Source: Rubrivirga sp. (lineage in GTDB: Bacteria > Bacteroidota > Rhodothermia > Rhodothermales > Rubricoccaceae). From it: a stretch of DNA of 5,829 nucleotides. Shown here piece by piece: positions 1 through 5,773 of the stretch. The stretch's first letter is position 1. Each line of letters starts with the position of its first letter. The DNA lies in assembly GCA_012269805.1 (NCBI GenBank), contig JAAXJP010000706.1:1-5829 (forward strand). The letters are read 5' to 3'. The notes beneath the pieces were generated by a model. It was not told the DNA's origin, did not search any database, and was given only the letters and a program-made list of their open reading frames with translations. A program made the translations under genes and the position numbers.

Positions 1-29
1 GGCTGCGCGTGGCCGCCGGCGTCCCGACG

Positions 30-67
30 GCGCCCGCCCCCCCGCTCGGTCGGCGGCGGGTGGGCGC
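30..67. terminator. GC-rich hairpin, possible terminator of an upstream gene
   Basis: GCGCCCGCCC (30-39) pairs with GGGTGGGCGC (58-67) over 10 positions with one G-U pair, around an 18-nt loop. It is followed by GGTTATGGG, not by a real T-run. The downstream terminator of the main gene likewise ends in a weak T-tract (CGGTTTGCG), so this could be a terminator of the same style for a gene to the left. The loop is large and the base composition makes chance pairing likely. Confidence 0.25.
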
Positions 68-144
68 GGTTATGGGTATCAGCCACTGGGGGTGGCTAGT
101 CGGCGTCAAGTCGCGGAGGGGAGGCGCGAACTGCGTTCACAGGG

Positions 145-243
145 TGCGCAGAGAATGCGCAGGGGGGCTGCGCCCGGCCCCCTCTCACGCTCTCAATTCG
201 GAGAAAGGGGGCGCCGGAGAGGTTGGCACGATATGCGCAGGGG
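145..243. repeat. TGCGCAG short repeats
   Basis: TGCGCAG occurs at 145-151, 156-162 and 234-240. The last two lie in an 11-base identity, ATGCGCAGGGG (155-165 and 233-243), 78 bases apart. The core TGCGCA is its own reverse complement, and the first two copies start 11 bases apart, about one helical turn. This could be a set of protein-binding sites, but no known operator is recognised, and a G-rich background could also yield such words. Confidence 0.25.
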
Positions 244-308
244 AGGGGGGCGTCCAATCCTCATGGCTCCGGCCCCCCTTCGGGTGGCGGATCCACGAGG
301 ATCGTTCC

Positions 309-316
309 TAGTTTAG
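309..316 (+). promoter_or_regulatory. Weak Bacteroidota-type -7 element
   Basis: TAGTTTAG matches the Bacteroidota -7 consensus TAnnTTTG at five of its six defined positions. It is one of the few T/A-rich spots in a GC-rich stretch and sits about 90 bases before the start codon. No convincing -33 TTG box lies 19-21 bases upstream, so the call rests on one half only. If correct, transcription would start near 320-325 and leave a leader of about 80-85 nt. Confidence 0.25.
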
Positions 317-353
317 CGTCCGTATCTGGCCCTACGTGCCTACGGACGTAGGG
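317..353 (+). promoter_or_regulatory. Two overlapping, mutually exclusive inverted repeats in the leader
   Basis: CCCTACGT (330-337) is perfectly complementary to ACGTAGGG (346-353), giving an 8-bp stem with an 8-nt loop. CGTCCGTA (317-324) is perfectly complementary to TACGGACG (341-348), giving another 8-bp stem with a 16-nt loop. The two 3' arms share 346-348 and the second helix would cross the first, so both cannot form fully together. The DNA could also be a protein-binding palindrome. It lies 54 bases before the start codon. No known riboswitch or attenuator is recognised. Confidence 0.35.
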
Positions 354-390
354 GCGCGCCGCCCGCACCGGGGCGCTCTGATCTTCCCCC

Positions 391-409
391 CACCTCCTCC
401 AACTCCATG
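391..409 (+). promoter_or_regulatory. Translation start without Shine-Dalgarno; anti-SD-like leader
   Basis: The bases before the ATG at 407 are pyrimidine-rich, and no AGGAGG-like sequence is present. Instead CACCTCCT (391-398) is identical in sense to the anti-Shine-Dalgarno end of 16S rRNA, so it cannot pair with it. Bacteroidota are known to make little use of Shine-Dalgarno pairing, so lack of the site does not argue against this start. The start is supported by the signal peptide that follows immediately. Confidence 0.5.
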
Positions 410-505
410 ACGATTACGTCTACTCCGAGAGCCGGGTTGAACCGGCTCCTCAATCTGTGCGCCGCGCTCGCGGTCCTGCTGCTCGCAGCAGGCGCGGCCG
501 ACGCG
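407..505 (+). other. Sec signal peptide (residues 1-33)
   Basis: An n-region with R8 and R13 leads into a hydrophobic core (about residues 14-28, Leu/Ala-rich). It ends in A31-D32-A33 followed by Q34, a classic AxA signal peptidase I site. C18 is preceded by Leu-Asn-Leu, which does not fit a lipobox, so this is not a lipoprotein signal. The complete peptide begins exactly at the ATG at 407, which supports that start. Confidence 0.9.
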
Positions 506-3500
506 CAGACCCGGATCTACGTCGACAACCAAGACGGTGACGACCAAAACTCCGGGGCTACGAACAACCCGCAGTCCAGCAACGGCCCGGTCGAGACGAT
601 CGCGCGGGCCCTCCAGATCGCGGCCGGCACGAGCACCGCCGAGATCATTTCGATCGAGGCGAGCCCGATTGCCTACACCGTCGGCTTCAGCACGATCGAC
701 CCCAGCCTCTCGGTCAGTGGGTTCGAGGCGACGCCCGACGAGGGCAACGCGCCCGAGGTCATCCTCGACCTCCCGAATGGCGGCCTCGAGTTCAACACGG
801 CCACCGGCACGTCGGCCTCGACGCAGGGCTCGTTCTCGTTCCTCGACGGCGGGGCGGACTTCCTCCTCCTCGGTGACGGCAACGACGACCTCGACTTTAC
901 GCGCGGCAACATCGCGCTGGGCACCGGCCTCGTCACGATCGAGGGCATCGACGAGGTGTACGTCGAGTACGCCAACGTCACCGGCCTGCCGAACTACGAC
1001 GACATCCCGAACGAGTTCTACTTCACGAACGTCTACCCGGGGGGCTCGGTCCAGCCGTCGGGCGTGATCCTCCCGCGGATCATCGACGCCGACGCCTCGA
1101 CCGGGGAGATCGACATCTACGTTGACCTCAACGCGACCACCAGCGTCCGCACCCTCGACATCGGGGGGGCGATCACGTTCGGTGACGATGGCGAGGAGGT
1201 CCGGCTCTTTGTCGATCAGCTCAACGCCATCGACGGCACGCTCAACGTCCGCGACGGCGGCGGCACGACGCCGGCCACCGAGTTCACCGCCAGCGTCCAG
1301 TTCCTGGACGGCGGCAACTTCGGCGACGTCACGGTCGACGCCGGTGCGACCCTGCTGTTCGGGGACGACTCGTCGGTCGACAGCTTCTCGCAGGCTGCCG
1401 GCGACGTGTACACCGCGAACCTCGGCAACGAGCTCGTGGTCCTCGGCGACTTCACGCGCGTGGTCGGGTTCTTCGACCCGGACTTCGTCCTCGTCTTCGA
1501 CGGCGACAGCGACGTCTCGTTCGCGTCGGGCTCCGGGCTCGACCTCCAGGGCCTCCGCATCGACGGCGACCAGACGGTCACGCTGACGGACGGCGCCGAG
1601 ATCGACATCTTCGGCAACAGCCCGCTCGCGATCGCGCCCGCCTCCGGCGACCTCTACATCGCTGAGGACGCGACGCTCGCCGCGAACGGCGCGACGATCT
1701 CGTTCGAGAGCGCTGGCTTCTCGCAGGTCGACGGCACCATCGAGAACGGCCTCGTCATCTTCGAGACGTTCGGTGGCATCCTCGGCGGCGAGGGTACCTA
1801 CGACGACATCCGGATCGACGGCGACACGGACATCTCGCCGCTCGCCGAGGCCGAGTTCACGGGCTCGCTGTTCCTCATCGACGGTAGCCTCATCGCTCGG
1901 AACGGGACGGTCACGATCGACCCCGACGGCCCGGGGCCGCTCCCGCCGACGACGTCGACCATCACGGGCGACGTCTCGCCGGTGGGTGACGACCCGCTCG
2001 TCTTCGTCGACATCACGAACCCGACCACGGGCATCGTGGAGTTCGACGTGGACCCGAGCGCGGCCGAGGACTTCGAAGGCTTCAACGGCGAGGAGAACCC
2101 GTACGACCTCACGTTCGCGGACGACGAGGCCGGCACGTTCCACTCGCGCGTCGTGAGCAACGGGTTCGACTTCAACAACGTCCGGAACCTGCTCGTCGAC
2201 GTGAACAACGGCGAGCTGAACATCTTCGAGGACACCTTCGCGGAGGACTCGACGCCGACGATCCAGGGCACCTTCACCGTCCTGGACGGTGGCAGCGCTG
2301 CGAACTCGGCGCTCGTCAACGTCCGCGGCGGCACGCTCATCGTGAGCGGCGCCACCACGGTCGAGAACGACGCGACGGTCGAGCTCCTCGGCTCCGCCGG
2401 CTCGGGCCAGGGCAACCTGCGCGTGAACGGCCCCGACAACGTCGTCAACGGGACGATCTCGGGCGTCGGCGACCTCCAGCTCGCCGACGGCACGACGGTC
2501 ACGGGCTCGGCCCGGACCTCCGGTGTCGAGTCGCGCATCCTCTCCGACATCCTGCTCTACGGCAACGACGCGGACGCGACCCTCACCGGGTTCGCCAGCC
2601 TCGGCACCGCCACGAGCGAGATCGACGAGGCCGCCACGACGAGCGCCAACACCGGCGGCTCGCTCACGGTGAGCCTCCTCGCCGACGGGACCGCTAGCGT
2701 CCCGGAGAGCGCCGGCAACATCGACGCCGAGATCAACCTCGACGAGTCGATGCTGATCCTCGCCTCGGACGTCCACGTCACGACGACCTCGGACATCGAG
2801 CTCGGCAGCCTCGACACGAGTGACGACGCGAACACCTTCTTCGTGGAGGGTGCGCCGGAGATCACCTTCGGCGGCGACGTCATGGGTCTCGGCCCGGTCT
2901 GGCTCGCTACCGGCTCCAACCGCGACGCCGACGGCGACGGCGACATCGACCTGTTCGATGGCGACCTCGACGGCGATGGCGACGTGGACGCTACGGACGC
3001 GGCCCTGGCCGCGGCGGCCCTCAACAGCCCGGGCCTCGGCGACACCGCCGGCAACTCGAGCGGCGGTCCGGACGGCTTCGCCGATAGCGACCTCAACCGC
3101 GACGGCGACATCGACTCCGACGACCAGGACATCTACGACCTCGTCGCTTCGGTGGCCGCCCCGGCCAACATCGTCAACGCCGACGACATCAACGCCATCA
3201 GCGCTGCGGCGCCGAACGGCGCGGTGATCACGGGCGCCTCGGACCTCGACAACGACGGCGACGTCGACGCCGTGGACCAGGCGATCTACGATCTCGCGGA
3301 CGTGGACAGCAGCAACGACGTGGACGGTGCCGACGAGGCCCGGGTCGCGGCTGCGGACGACGCCGGCACCGCCGGCCTCCAGCTCCGGAGCAACTTCGGG
3401 ACCTACACCCCGGGCGTTCCGTCCACCTACCCGGCCAACTCGCAGGACACGACGCCGGCTGACGGCTTCGTCGACAGCGACATCGACCGGGACGGGGACG

Positions 3501-5701
3501 TCGACAACGACGACCTCATCCTCCTGACCAACTACGACCGGGACAACGACGGCGACATCGACGCCGACGACACCGCGATCTTCGACGCGGCCGACCCGGA
3601 CAACGACGGCCAGCTCGGCAGCGGCGGCTCCCTCCTGGGTGACGTCGACGGCGACGGCGACGTCGACGCCGACGACCAGCGCATCGTGGATGCGGCGGAC
3701 GTCGACCAGGACGGTCAGGTCGGTGCCAACGACCTCCTCGTCTTCGCCAGCGCGGACGAGAACCAGGACGGCATGATCGACGCCCTCGGCGCCGCCGACG
3801 TGGATAACGACGGCGACTTCGACGCCACCGACCGGGCGATCCTCGCGCGGGCTCAGGCTGGCGGGACGGACTCGATCGAGGTCGACGGCGACAGCGTCTC
3901 CTCGGTGACGATCCCGACGTTCCACGTCGGCGACGACATCACCGACGAGGTCATCCTCGATGTTGACGTGCTCACGAACAACCTCCTCGTTCTCGAGGGT
4001 GTGTTCAACGCCGCCAGCAACGACGTCCTCTCTGGCAGCAACCAGAACGACAACGCGCTGACGTTGGCCGAGGGCGCGACCCTCCGGCTCGACGACGGCT
4101 ACTCGGTGATTGAGAACAGCGGTGAGGAGATCATCTTCGCCGGCCAGTTCGACGTCATCGACAACGAGCAGGGCCCGGTCACGCCGTTCACGGCGCTCTC
4201 CGTGCTCGCTTCCGACCTCGTCGGCGAGTTCCTCGTCAACGGCACGTCCGCTCTCCCGGAGGTCAGCGGCGCTCTCGCGCAGCAGGACTTCGAGGTGATG
4301 GACCTGACGGTCAGCCCCGGCGCTCAGTGGGACCTCAACGGTCACATCTTCAGCCTCTCGGGCGACCTGACCCTCAACGGGGACGACGACGTGATCAACT
4401 CCCAGACGACGGTCTCGCGCACCAGCGCGACCAACCCGTTCTCGGAGATCGCGTTCGTCGGCGCCGACACGTCGATGGTCAACGTCAACGCCGGGACCAC
4501 CCTCCTGGGTGACGGTGTCGACATCCGGATCGCCAAGGACGCTGGTTCCATCGTCATGCTCGAGGGCGGCGCCCTCCTGTTCGACGACGAGTTCAACGTG
4601 CCCACGGGCCAGAACTCGACGGACACGGCCAACGACGAGACGCTCTTCCTCGAGAGCGGCCTCTTCATGGCCGGCACGCCGGAGAACCAGCAGACGGTCT
4701 ACGTGCGCCTCGACCACGAGAACGCGCCGCTGACGACGGAAGACGTCGACAACGGCCAGGGCTTCGTGCTCGTCGGCGCCGAGACGGAGGACCCGTCCGT
4801 GGCCCTCGTGGACACGTACATCTCCGGCAACGTCCAGAAGCGGATCGCCAACACGGGCAGCCTGACTCCGGGCCGCGTCATCTTCCCCACGGGTGAGGAT
4901 GTCGACCAGGACGACGACGACCGTGACTACGCGCCGTTCACGTTCGACTTCGAGTCGAACGGTGCCGGGGCCGACTTCGGCCTCCGGACGCTGAACGTCA
5001 CGTTCGTGCCGGAGAACCCGGGCTTCAACGATAGCCTCCCGATCGACGAGGAGGGCATCGAGGGGACGCCGGACTTCTACTGGCTCATCTCCTCGAGCGG
5101 CGGTGCGTTCGGTCAGGGCACGACGTTCAACGTCGAGGCTCGCGCCGACGACTTCGTCATCGTGAACAGCACGGACGACCTCGAGCTCATCCGCCGCCAG
5201 GCGGGTGACGTCGACGCCAACGACTACACGTCGGTGGGTGGCGACGCCTCGACGTTCCGGATCGACCTCGACGGCAACGACGAGGGCGACCCGGCCGACG
5301 ACGTCGTCGTCGTGCTGGAGACGGGTGTCCAGAGCTTCCTGGGCTCGCAGGCCACCATCGTCACGTTCGGCCTCACGTCTGGGCAGCGCCCGGTCGCGAA
5401 CGAGAGCGGGACGGAGGTGCCGACCGAGTTCGCGCTCAACGGCAACCAGCCGAACCCGTTCAGCGCCCGTACGGCCATCAGCTTCGACCTCCCCGAGGCG
5501 GCTGAGGTCAGCCTCGAGGTCTACGACGTGATGGGCCGCCGCGTGGTCAGCATCCACAAGGGTGCGATGACCGCCGGCGCCGATCAGCGCGTCGAGCTCG
5601 ACGGCTCGGGCCTCGCCTCCGGCGTCTACGTCTTCCGCCTCAACGCGGTCGGCGCGTCGGAGACCTGGACCCGGAGCGGCCAGATCACGCTCGCTCGCTA
5701 A
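407..5701 (+). CDS. Giant secreted T9SS cargo protein with beta-solenoid regions and an internal calcium-loop repeat block
   Basis: This 1764-residue protein is predicted to be exported by Sec and then carried across the outer membrane by the type IX secretion system. Residues 1-33 form a signal peptide. Residues 34-838 are rich in short beta strands and Gly/Asp/Asn turns, starting with YVDNQDGDDQNSG and GPVETIARAL, the usual entry of right-handed beta-helix proteins. Residues 840-1142 carry about 12 DxDxDGDxDxxD calcium loops. Residues 1147-1468 return to beta-rich sequence. Residues 1469-1670 resemble the module preceding the sorting domain in many T9SS cargoes (SGNVQKR, then FPTG). Residues 1671-1764 are the type A sorting domain. 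By eye, C18 in the signal peptide is the only cysteine and there are only three lysines (1377, 1478, 1718); aspartate is very abundant. Its own promoter-like site and terminator suggest a monocistronic gene. No catalytic motif is visible, so adhesin, sheath or matrix protein is a guess. Coding status is near certain; the specific function is unknown. Confidence 0.95.
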   Translation: MTITSTPRAGLNRLLNLCAALAVLLLAAGAADAQTRIYVDNQDGDDQNSGATNNPQSSNGPVETIARALQIAAGTSTAEIISIEASPIAYTVGFSTIDPSLSVSGFEATPDEGNAPEVILDLPNGGLEFNTATGTSASTQGSFSFLDGGADFLLLGDGNDDLDFTRGNIALGTGLVTIEGIDEVYVEYANVTGLPNYDDIPNEFYFTNVYPGGSVQPSGVILPRIIDADASTGEIDIYVDLNATTSVRTLDIGGAITFGDDGEEVRLFVDQLNAIDGTLNVRDGGGTTPATEFTASVQFLDGGNFGDVTVDAGATLLFGDDSSVDSFSQAAGDVYTANLGNELVVLGDFTRVVGFFDPDFVLVFDGDSDVSFASGSGLDLQGLRIDGDQTVTLTDGAEIDIFGNSPLAIAPASGDLYIAEDATLAANGATISFESAGFSQVDGTIENGLVIFETFGGILGGEGTYDDIRIDGDTDISPLAEAEFTGSLFLIDGSLIARNGTVTIDPDGPGPLPPTTSTITGDVSPVGDDPLVFVDITNPTTGIVEFDVDPSAAEDFEGFNGEENPYDLTFADDEAGTFHSRVVSNGFDFNNVRNLLVDVNNGELNIFEDTFAEDSTPTIQGTFTVLDGGSAANSALVNVRGGTLIVSGATTVENDATVELLGSAGSGQGNLRVNGPDNVVNGTISGVGDLQLADGTTVTGSARTSGVESRILSDILLYGNDADATLTGFASLGTATSEIDEAATTSANTGGSLTVSLLADGTASVPESAGNIDAEINLDESMLILASDVHVTTTSDIELGSLDTSDDANTFFVEGAPEITFGGDVMGLGPVWLATGSNRDADGDGDIDLFDGDLDGDGDVDATDAALAAAALNSPGLGDTAGNSSGGPDGFADSDLNRDGDIDSDDQDIYDLVASVAAPANIVNADDINAISAAAPNGAVITGASDLDNDGDVDAVDQAIYDLADVDSSNDVDGADEARVAAADDAGTAGLQLRSNFGTYTPGVPSTYPANSQDTTPADGFVDSDIDRDGDVDNDDLILLTNYDRDNDGDIDADDTAIFDAADPDNDGQLGSGGSLLGDVDGDGDVDADDQRIVDAADVDQDGQVGANDLLVFASADENQDGMIDALGAADVDNDGDFDATDRAILARAQAGGTDSIEVDGDSVSSVTIPTFHVGDDITDEVILDVDVLTNNLLVLEGVFNAASNDVLSGSNQNDNALTLAEGATLRLDDGYSVIENSGEEIIFAGQFDVIDNEQGPVTPFTALSVLASDLVGEFLVNGTSALPEVSGALAQQDFEVMDLTVSPGAQWDLNGHIFSLSGDLTLNGDDDVINSQTTVSRTSATNPFSEIAFVGADTSMVNVNAGTTLLGDGVDIRIAKDAGSIVMLEGGALLFDDEFNVPTGQNSTDTANDETLFLESGLFMAGTPENQQTVYVRLDHENAPLTTEDVDNGQGFVLVGAETEDPSVALVDTYISGNVQKRIANTGSLTPGRVIFPTGEDVDQDDDDRDYAPFTFDFESNGAGADFGLRTLNVTFVPENPGFNDSLPIDEEGIEGTPDFYWLISSSGGAFGQGTTFNVEARADDFVIVNSTDDLELIRRQAGDVDANDYTSVGGDASTFRIDLDGNDEGDPADDVVVVLETGVQSFLGSQATIVTFGLTSGQRPVANESGTEVPTEFALNGNQPNPFSARTAISFDLPEAAEVSLEVYDVMGRRVVSIHKGAMTAGADQRVELDGSGLASGVYVFRLNAVGASETWTRSGQITLAR
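506..2920 (+). other. N-terminal beta-helix/solenoid-like region (residues 34-838)
   Basis: The region opens with RIYVDNQDGDD, NSG and GPVETIARALQIA. This is the pattern that starts many secreted right-handed beta-helix (pectate-lyase-like, DUF1565-like) proteins. It continues for about 800 residues with alternating hydrophobic strands and Gly/Asp/Asn turns. A recurring strand-turn phrase appears at 145-149 (FLDGG), 299-303 (FLDGG) and 625-629 (VLDGG), each followed by another strand pair, such as FGDVTVDAGATLLFGDD after the second. The copies are too diverged to give an exact period by eye. No active-site motif of pectate lyases or other polysaccharide-cleaving enzymes is evident. The fold is inferred, not proven. 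Confidence 0.6.
2924..3832 (+). repeat. Calcium-loop (EF-hand/dockerin-like) repeat block, residues 840-1142
   Basis: About 12 loops follow the DxDxDGDxDxxD pattern, with acidic ligands at EF-hand positions 1, 3, 5, 9 and 12. They begin at residues 840, 853, 895, 946, 965, 1025, 1044, 1063, 1079, 1098, 1117 and 1131. Good examples are DLDGDGDVDATD (853) and DVDGDGDVDADD (1079). Those at 1063 and 1117 are degenerate, 965 lacks the central Gly, and 1098 lacks the position-9 acid. Several start exactly 19 residues (57 bases) apart: 946/965, 1025/1044/1063 and 1079/1098/1117. A short Ala/Ile segment lies between them. Dockerin repeats and thrombospondin type 3 repeats use similar loops and bind calcium, so calcium binding is a strong inference. 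The two-loop/helix arrangement is dockerin-like but not a standard paired dockerin, and no cohesin is visible here. Confidence 0.85.
3845..4810 (+). other. Second beta-rich region (residues 1147-1468)
   Basis: After the calcium loops the sequence returns to strand-turn repeats like those of the N-terminal region, for example ALTLAEGATLRLDDG, FSLSGDLTLNGDDD and VMLEGGALLFDDEF (from residue 1384). The last echoes the LDGG phrase of the first region. This suggests that one beta-solenoid architecture is interrupted by the calcium block, or that two separate solenoids flank it. The first lysine of the whole protein (K1377) lies here. No catalytic motif is seen. Confidence 0.5.
4811..5416 (+). other. 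Pre-sorting-domain module (residues 1469-1670)
   Basis: YISGNVQKR (1471-1479) and VIFPTGE (1491-1497), followed by YAPFTFDF, resemble a stretch often found shortly before the C-terminal domain in Bacteroidota T9SS cargo: G-x-V-x-R, then FPxG, then a Y-x-P-hydrophobic strand. A run of acidic residues (D1498-D1507) is inserted between FPTG and YAPF. Residues 1620-1631 (DLDGNDEGDPAD) place acidic or Asn residues at EF-hand ligand positions 1, 3, 5, 9 and 12, so one isolated calcium site may lie here. The module's job is not established; a spacer or beta-sandwich ahead of the sorting domain is likely. Confidence 0.5.
5417..5698 (+). other. T9SS type A C-terminal sorting domain (residues 1671-1764)
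   Basis: The end of the protein has the full hallmark order of the type A sorting domain: FALNGNQPNPFSARTAISF (1675-1693), LPEAAEVSLEVYDVMGRRV (1695-1713), a LASGVYVFRL strand (1736-1745), and a final strand ending ITLAR at the C terminus. In known systems this Ig-like domain directs cargo through the outer-membrane translocon. It is usually removed by the PorU sortase, which can attach the cargo to anionic lipopolysaccharide. No T9SS machinery genes lie in the window. Confidence 0.93.
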
Positions 5702-5714
5702 GGGCTCGCCCTTA
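5699..5714 (+). other. Small hairpin containing the stop codon
   Basis: TAAGGG (5699-5704), which begins with the TAA stop codon itself, is perfectly complementary to CCCTTA (5709-5714) around a CTCG tetraloop, closable by one further C-G pair. No T-run follows, so it is not a terminator alone. It could influence ribosome release or protect the 3' end. It could also be chance. Confidence 0.4.
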
Positions 5715-5729
5715 TCGACCAGCTAGGTC

Positions 5730-5773
5730 CCGCGGGGCCCCGGGGCGAAAGCGCCGGGGCCCCGCGGCGGTTT
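5730..5773 (+). terminator. Very stable GAAA-capped hairpin, probable transcription terminator
   Basis: CCGCGGGGCCCCGG (5730-5743) is perfectly complementary to CCGGGGCCCCGCGG (5754-5767), a 14-bp all-GC stem. After one G-G mismatch, two more pairs close a GAAA tetraloop (5747-5750) of the GNRA class. It begins 28 bases after the stop codon. The tract after it is only CGG then TTT (5771-5773), so termination would rely on hairpin strength or an extra factor, which is common in GC-rich bacteria. It is nearly symmetrical and might serve a convergent transcript too. Confidence 0.75.

Larger units (their letters stand above)
1..406. other. Non-coding region upstream of the large gene
   Basis: I see no credible gene in these 406 bases. 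Two short + strand frames (9-311 and 92-316) are open, but they lack the G/C-ending codon pattern and the Asp/Gly/Val-rich composition of the real gene, overlap each other, and resemble no family I know. The stretch contains several GC-rich hairpins (30-67, 81-97, 157-173, 177-212), three copies of TGCGCAG, a weak promoter match and a pair of overlapping inverted repeats just before the gene. It probably holds the 3' end signals of an upstream gene outside the window, plus the promoter and leader of the gene at 407. Hairpins arise easily by chance in such GC-rich DNA. Confidence 0.6.

Noticed and set aside
9..316. Two overlapping short + strand frames before the gene (9-311, 92-316)
   Set aside because: They lack the codon bias and composition of the true gene, overlap one another, and match no family I can recognise. 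Open frames of this length are common in GC-rich non-coding DNA.
446..460. Possible lipoprotein lipobox around C18
   Set aside because: The residues before the Cys are Leu-Asn-Leu; a lipobox needs a small residue just before Cys. The Cys also lies inside the hydrophobic core, and a good AxA site follows at 31-33.
2924..3832. RTX-type calcium repeats
   Set aside because: The Gly-Gly-x-Gly-x-Asp nonapeptide is absent; the loops follow EF-hand/dockerin spacing, and the secretion signal is of T9SS type and not the type I system.
2924..3832. Recent DNA tandem repeat or CRISPR-like array
   Set aside because: Units recur at the protein level but differ at many third positions and in spacing, there are no identical repeats with unique spacers, and the frame stays open throughout.
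537..5531. Arg/Ser/Thr-rich frames on the + strand and short - strand frames inside the gene
   Set aside because: They are out-of-frame readings of the repetitive GAC/GGC/GTC codons of the large gene and carry no domain signature.
332..5557. 1741-residue open frame on the - strand
   Set aside because: It is the codon-aligned shadow of the + strand gene: stops are missing only because the sense gene lacks TTA, CTA and TCA. Its product is a Val/Asp/Arg-rich low-complexity mirror with no signal peptide or domain, whereas the sense frame has both a signal peptide and a sorting domain.
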